Assembly (NCBI GenBank): GCA_946699065.1
Contig: CAMPDV010000149.1
Location: forward strand, 558,001-622,000
Source of the DNA: Loxodes magnus
Lineage: Eukaryota; Ciliophora; Karyorelictea; Loxodida; Loxodidae
Reading direction: 5' to 3'
DNA length: 64,000 nucleotides
Both the position numbers and the translations under genes were made by a program. Below the pieces are notes generated by a model, which was not told where the DNA came from, ran no database searches, and saw only the letters and a program-made list of their open reading frames with translations. Below, piece by piece: positions 60,699 through 64,000 of the stretch. Position 1 is the stretch's first letter; the number at the start of each line of letters is the position of its first letter.

Positions 60699-62538
60699 AT
60701 GGATAAATTCATAATTGAAAGAGTAGGCTAGCCTGGACGCTGGAATAAGATCTAAACAGACTTTGAAAACTCATAAATTATTGTTTTGTCTTCTTAGGAT
60801 GGGCGAACTATAGGCTAAGGAAAAGTAAAAATTTTATGTAAATTAGTTCAAAACTGCGATTTGGCCAACAAAAGTTTCATACCGAATATCAATTGAGATG
60901 AAAAGTTGAAATTGGAGTTAAATAAAAGATCATTGAAGTATTCCACTGAAATATAAGGTTTATAAAAAGTAAATTAATATGATCATACGATTGATCTAAC
61001 ATTTTCTAATTTTTATTATTATCTGGCATATAGCAAGATGTAATGAAATTACTATACAGTTTGGTTATAATAAATCTTCTCTTATTAAGGTAACTTATAA
61101 TAGATTTTTCAGTACTTTTGAGTTCTTCTTTACATCCTGACATATATCTCTTAAGTTATTATAATGTTTGTAATAAGTTTTATAGTTTTGAATTAAAAAT
61201 GGAGGAAATTCGTAAAATTTTATTGATTGAAAAAATGTAAATACCACTTTTTCTTAATAACTCTTCAACTATATATTATTTATATGTAATTATATTTATA
61301 TTGACATGTTCAAACTTAATCTGGGCCTCGCTACTTCTTTAGCTATAATGATCTAAACTAATTTGCTTGATTTATTGATTTGATTAAGATTTCCCATTCA
61401 ATTTTCATAAATTAAAATTCCCTTTTTTATTCATTTAATTTCAACATTAATATATTTTTTCTTTATTTTTAATGTAATCAAATCATATTATAATGTAGAG
61501 ATGTCTTCAGCTCTGTTTCTCTAATTATTTTTAATTTTAATTATTTTACTGTTAATTTATCTCTTTTTAAGCTCTTAATCAAGTATAACTTATCTATTTT
61601 AATTATTATCAAGAAATTATTTTTTCTTCAAAAGATAAATAAAATAAATAAATAAAAATGATTATAGAGCGTGTAGCACCTCATTGGCGCGCAGCTCTTT
61701 CAATATTAATATTTAATATTAAGAAAAATGTTATCATGTTTCTTGTTAAAATTCTAGAGGTCTGATGAGTCATGTCAGCTTCTCCAAATGGAGAATCTTC
61801 TTATTAAAAATTATTCTTAAATCTTGAGTCAAATGCTTCAGTCTTCTTGAATAAGGTCCAAATATGAATTAGTTATTAAGTCGGTAATTAGAAGGCCCGT
61901 CAGTCAAACTTTCATATTGGTAGAAAGAACCCTCGGGGTAAGTTAAGAAGTCTCAACGGAGCTTATCCAACCTTCCCCGTGGTGGCATCTAGTGCAAGAT
62001 TACTCGTAACGCAGTATACACTGCACCAGATTACCTACTAATTTGTCTGACGCGGCCGACATCCATTTTATTTTATAATAGAATTGATGCAGCTTTTGTA
62101 AAATAGAGTTCTAATTTTTTAAATGGCCAGATTTAATCTGCCTTGTTTATATGTTATTTAGTAAACGAAAAATATAGAATTGGATATGGTTTCTTAAGTT
62201 TATTTTTGGACTCTTCTTTCTAGTAAATTGTTTCCTTTCCTAGTTTTAAGTTTATGGACAAAAGTTCCTGAAATATAAAAAAAATATTCTAAAAATTTGA
62301 TGGAGGGGACTGTAAAATTGGTATTATTTAAGGTTTTTCATTAATTTAAGTTTTTCTTATTAACCTCTTTCATAAACTTTGACTTAAATGAGAATTTGAG
62401 TGTTTAGTTGATCATATTAAAGTTGCAAAATTATATGATTTAATCAATGAAAAAATAAAGGAAATTTAATTCAAAAGTAATAAGACTGTACCAGTAGACA
62501 ATTTAAAGCCAAAATATTTAAATTTTTTAATTGCTTGA
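60699..62538 (+). CDS. Tentative membrane-protein gene interrupted by a 430-bp repeat
   Basis: Block 1 begins MDKFIIERVGQPGRWNKIQ at 60699 and is clearly protein-like to about 61040 (GRTIGQGKVKILCKLVQNC, WDEKLKLELNKRSLKYST). It then stays open, with UGA as Trp, through hydrophobic text to the edge of the repeat at 61634. Block 2 (62065-62538) reads RIDAAFVKQSSNFLNGQIQS, LVNEKYRIGYGFLSLFLDSS, ECLVDHIKVAKLYDLINEKI and ends at UGA 62536-62538. Deleting exactly 61635-62064 puts block 2 in frame with block 1 and gives 470 codons. That agreement has a one-in-three chance of being accidental. The middle (61047-61634) is AT-rich and could be non-coding. The alternative is a 115-residue protein ending at UGA 61044-61046 plus a separate remnant. 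No family is recognised. Confidence 0.42.
61635..62064 (-). repeat. SINE-like 430-bp element, copy 2, inside a coding frame
   Basis: The reverse-complement mate of 60231-60660, of equal length and virtually identical, so the two hairpin/tail ends face each other across 974 bp. Read on the minus strand, it starts GGATGTCGGCCGCGTCAGAC at 62064 and ends in the T/A-rich tail near 61635. Both copies are preceded by the same ATAAAAT word. No clear target-site duplication could be separated from the AT-rich flanks. It lies between two protein-like blocks of the tentative gene 60699-62538. Confidence 0.82.
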
Positions 62539-63164
62539 TTAAATTTAAATCTATGCTTCCTCATTCTTTAGTTTAAAAATTTTAGTTTATGTAAAAGTAT
62601 TTTAAACAGATTTGACATTATAAATTTTTTTAATTTTCTTTAAAATTAAGAATGTAAAATGACTTTTAATACGAAACGAAGTATATAAGATGATGTTTAA
62701 TGTTAAAATGGAGATTCAATTGCTTAACTAAGGTTTCTCTTACATATGATAAGTAATCAGATTTCCAAAAAAATATTTATTCTACCATTAGAGTTCAAAA
62801 TTAAAAATTAACTTAAAGCCTTTTGATTTAGTCAACTATCATTAAATTTTAAGAATCAAAATATTTATTTAAGACTAAAATAATGCTTACATTTTTTTTG
62901 CTATTATTTTAGAATTTCTTAGAATAGTTATAAAATATGCTTTTATCTAGAATATTCATTTAGTCATAACTAAATTTTAATATCTTAAATGCTAAAATTA
63001 TGAAAAAGAGAGAATCTTCAATTTAAGTTTGATTGTTTAAAATAATACCTATTTTTTTATTTGTTTGTATTTTTTCATATTTAAATTATAGTTATGATTT
63101 AAATCTTAAATATATGGGAGAATTTAAATATGGTTGAATTAAATTTAAAATAAAAAATAAATAA
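62539..63164. other. AT-rich spacer
   Basis: AT-rich text between the interrupted gene and the 3' end of the LINE. No gene, RNA or repeat is recognised. Confidence 0.5.
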
Positions 63165-64000
63165 ATTTGATTATAGAGCGCGTAGCACCTCGTTGGTGCG
63201 CAGCTCTTTAATAAATGTTTCAATACATGTCTATTTCTTCAAGTAAGCCTTCAGGTAATAAAAATTCTTCTCTTATTAGTTCCATATCTTCATCATTTTC
63301 TTCTTCAATATCTCTTGTTCTTCTGTCTTCTATCTATCTACGTTTTATTGATTCTTTGTTACAAGCGTCCATTTTTTTTTTTACATACTTTGCTAATTTT
63401 CGTTTCTAATTCTTTTCTTCTTAATCAAGCTTTTATAAACTCATAAAAACTATCCTTTTCCTGCTCTATAATCTTTTCCTATTTCTTTTTTTCATTCAAT
63501 TTTCTTTTCTAAATATCCTTTTTTTCTTTTTTCTAATATGTTTTTGATATAATCTTTTATTATCAAGTCAGTTTTAGCTCTTTTTTACTCTTCTTAGGTT
63601 CTAATGAATTTTTCGAATTTTGCCGTACCTCATATTATATCAAATAGTTCCATTCCTTGTCTTTCTACTCCTATTGCTCTTAACTTTCTAATACATATTT
63701 ATCTACTTTCTTTGTATTCTGAGCATTTTTCTATGATATGCCTTTCGCTTTCTCTTGCATCATTACAGAAAGGGCATTTGCTTGTCGCAACTAGGTGTCT
63801 TTCTTTTAAACAATCCTGGCTCCCATTACATCTCGGTTCTTATTCTAAATATGTAGCATATTTCTTCTTTTCTATTTTTATTGTATCTCAGGTAGTTGGG
63901 TGGTCCTACTACATATTCATCAAATCATGTTTTTCTATACTGTAGAGTTGTTATCATTTACTCCATTCTTTCTCTATCTTCTATGTATACTCAGTGTTCT
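63165..64000 (-). mobile_element. LINE-type retrotransposon, 3' end with ORF2 C terminus
   Basis: The minus strand encodes the C-terminal part of a non-LTR retrotransposon ORF2. It reads KEWSKWQQLYSIEKHDLMN, PTTWDTIKIEKKKYATYLEQ, then a Cys/His cluster (CNGSQDCLKERHLV and CPFCNDARESERHIIEKC) typical of the zinc-binding tail after the reverse transcriptase. A basic region and an acidic end (ENDEDMELIREEFLLPEG) follow, stopping at UGA 63220-63222. A frame slip occurs at a run of eleven A/T near 63372-63382. UGA is Trp inside it (FDIIWG, KIEWKK), so the element uses the host code. A 3' hairpin and T/A-rich tail follow the stop after 14 nt. The polymerase domain would lie beyond position 64000. 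The copy is probably recent. Confidence 0.82.
63176..63206 (-). repeat. LINE 3'-terminal hairpin
   Basis: On the minus strand GAGCTGCGCACCAACGAGGT continues to GCTACGCGCTC. GCACC and GGTGC form an inner stem and GAGC/GCTC an outer one. The same hairpin with two to three base changes ends both 430-bp elements (60598-60628 and its mate), and an eroded version ends the repeat at 55008. Such shared 3' structures are what a stringent-type LINE reverse transcriptase recognises. Confidence 0.75.

Noticed and set aside
61759..61775. CTGATGAG, the start of a hammerhead ribozyme core
   Set aside because: No GAAA partner and no stems I or III at the required distance. The word is also on the antisense strand of the element.
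62070..62290. Minus-strand open frame (LGKETIYQKEESKNKLKK...)
   Set aside because: It is locally plausible, but the plus-strand frame over the same bases continues with good composition to a UGA at 62536 and has a stronger end, so the minus frame was taken as antisense.
63604..63945. Plus-strand open frame of 113 codons
   Set aside because: It is antisense to the LINE ORF2 zinc-binding tail (CPFCNDARESERH...), which is the real coding strand.
1..64000. tRNA, rRNA and CRISPR arrays
   Set aside because: I scanned for B-box-like GTTCGA words with tRNA-like stems, for conserved rRNA blocks and for regularly spaced repeats, and found none. The GTTCGA at 14232-14237 lies in Dsc3-like coding sequence.

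Overview
Organism. The window is very AT-rich nuclear DNA from a ciliate. Conserved proteins read through only if UAA and UAG encode glutamine. UGA does two jobs: it is tryptophan inside genes, including at invariant Trp positions of a DHHC acyltransferase, a dynein intermediate chain and an ARL6-type GTPase, and it is the stop codon of every well-bounded gene. This matches the karyorelict nuclear code known from Loxodes-like ciliates. A Condylostoma-like code is less likely, because no well-bounded gene needs UAA or UAG as a stop. Introns are tiny, 16-25 nt with GT-AG ends. I infer a karyorelict ciliate. Cilia genes (DNAI1, ARL6) and a P4-ATPase/guanylyl cyclase fusion fit that.

Layout. 0.4-6.1 kb, minus strand: a Notch-repeat (LNR) membrane protein and an unrecognised 941-aa protein. 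7.5-14.4 kb: CCT gamma subunit (+), a small tail-anchored protein (-), and a convergent pair made of a ZnT9-like transporter (+) and a Dsc3-like ubiquitin-domain membrane protein (-). 17.3-18.2 kb: a TMEM151-like membrane protein (+), followed by about 7 kb of mostly featureless AT-rich DNA. 25.6-43 kb, all minus: DNAI1, D-aminoacyl-tRNA deacylase, a DHHC palmitoyltransferase, the 2,723-aa guanylyl cyclase fusion and two unrecognised genes. 44.4-51.6 kb, plus: a coiled-coil protein, a 101-aa ubiquitin-like protein and ARL6.

52-64 kb is repeat country. It holds two decayed gag-like (zinc-knuckle) ORF1 units, two nearly identical 430-bp SINE-like copies in inverted orientation, a degenerate relative, and the 3' end of a LINE whose terminal hairpin is shared with the 430-bp element. 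A glycosyltransferase-like gene and a tentative gene interrupted by one 430-bp copy lie among them.

The genes do not form operons; each has its own AT-rich flanks. The shared themes are cilium structure and traffic (DNAI1, ARL6), cGMP signalling (the cyclase fusion), proteostasis (CCT3, Dsc3-like, DTD) and membrane proteins. Most striking are the dual use of UGA, the minimal introns, the catalytically degenerate ATPase half of the cyclase, and the LINE/SINE pair with one copy lying inside an otherwise open reading frame.
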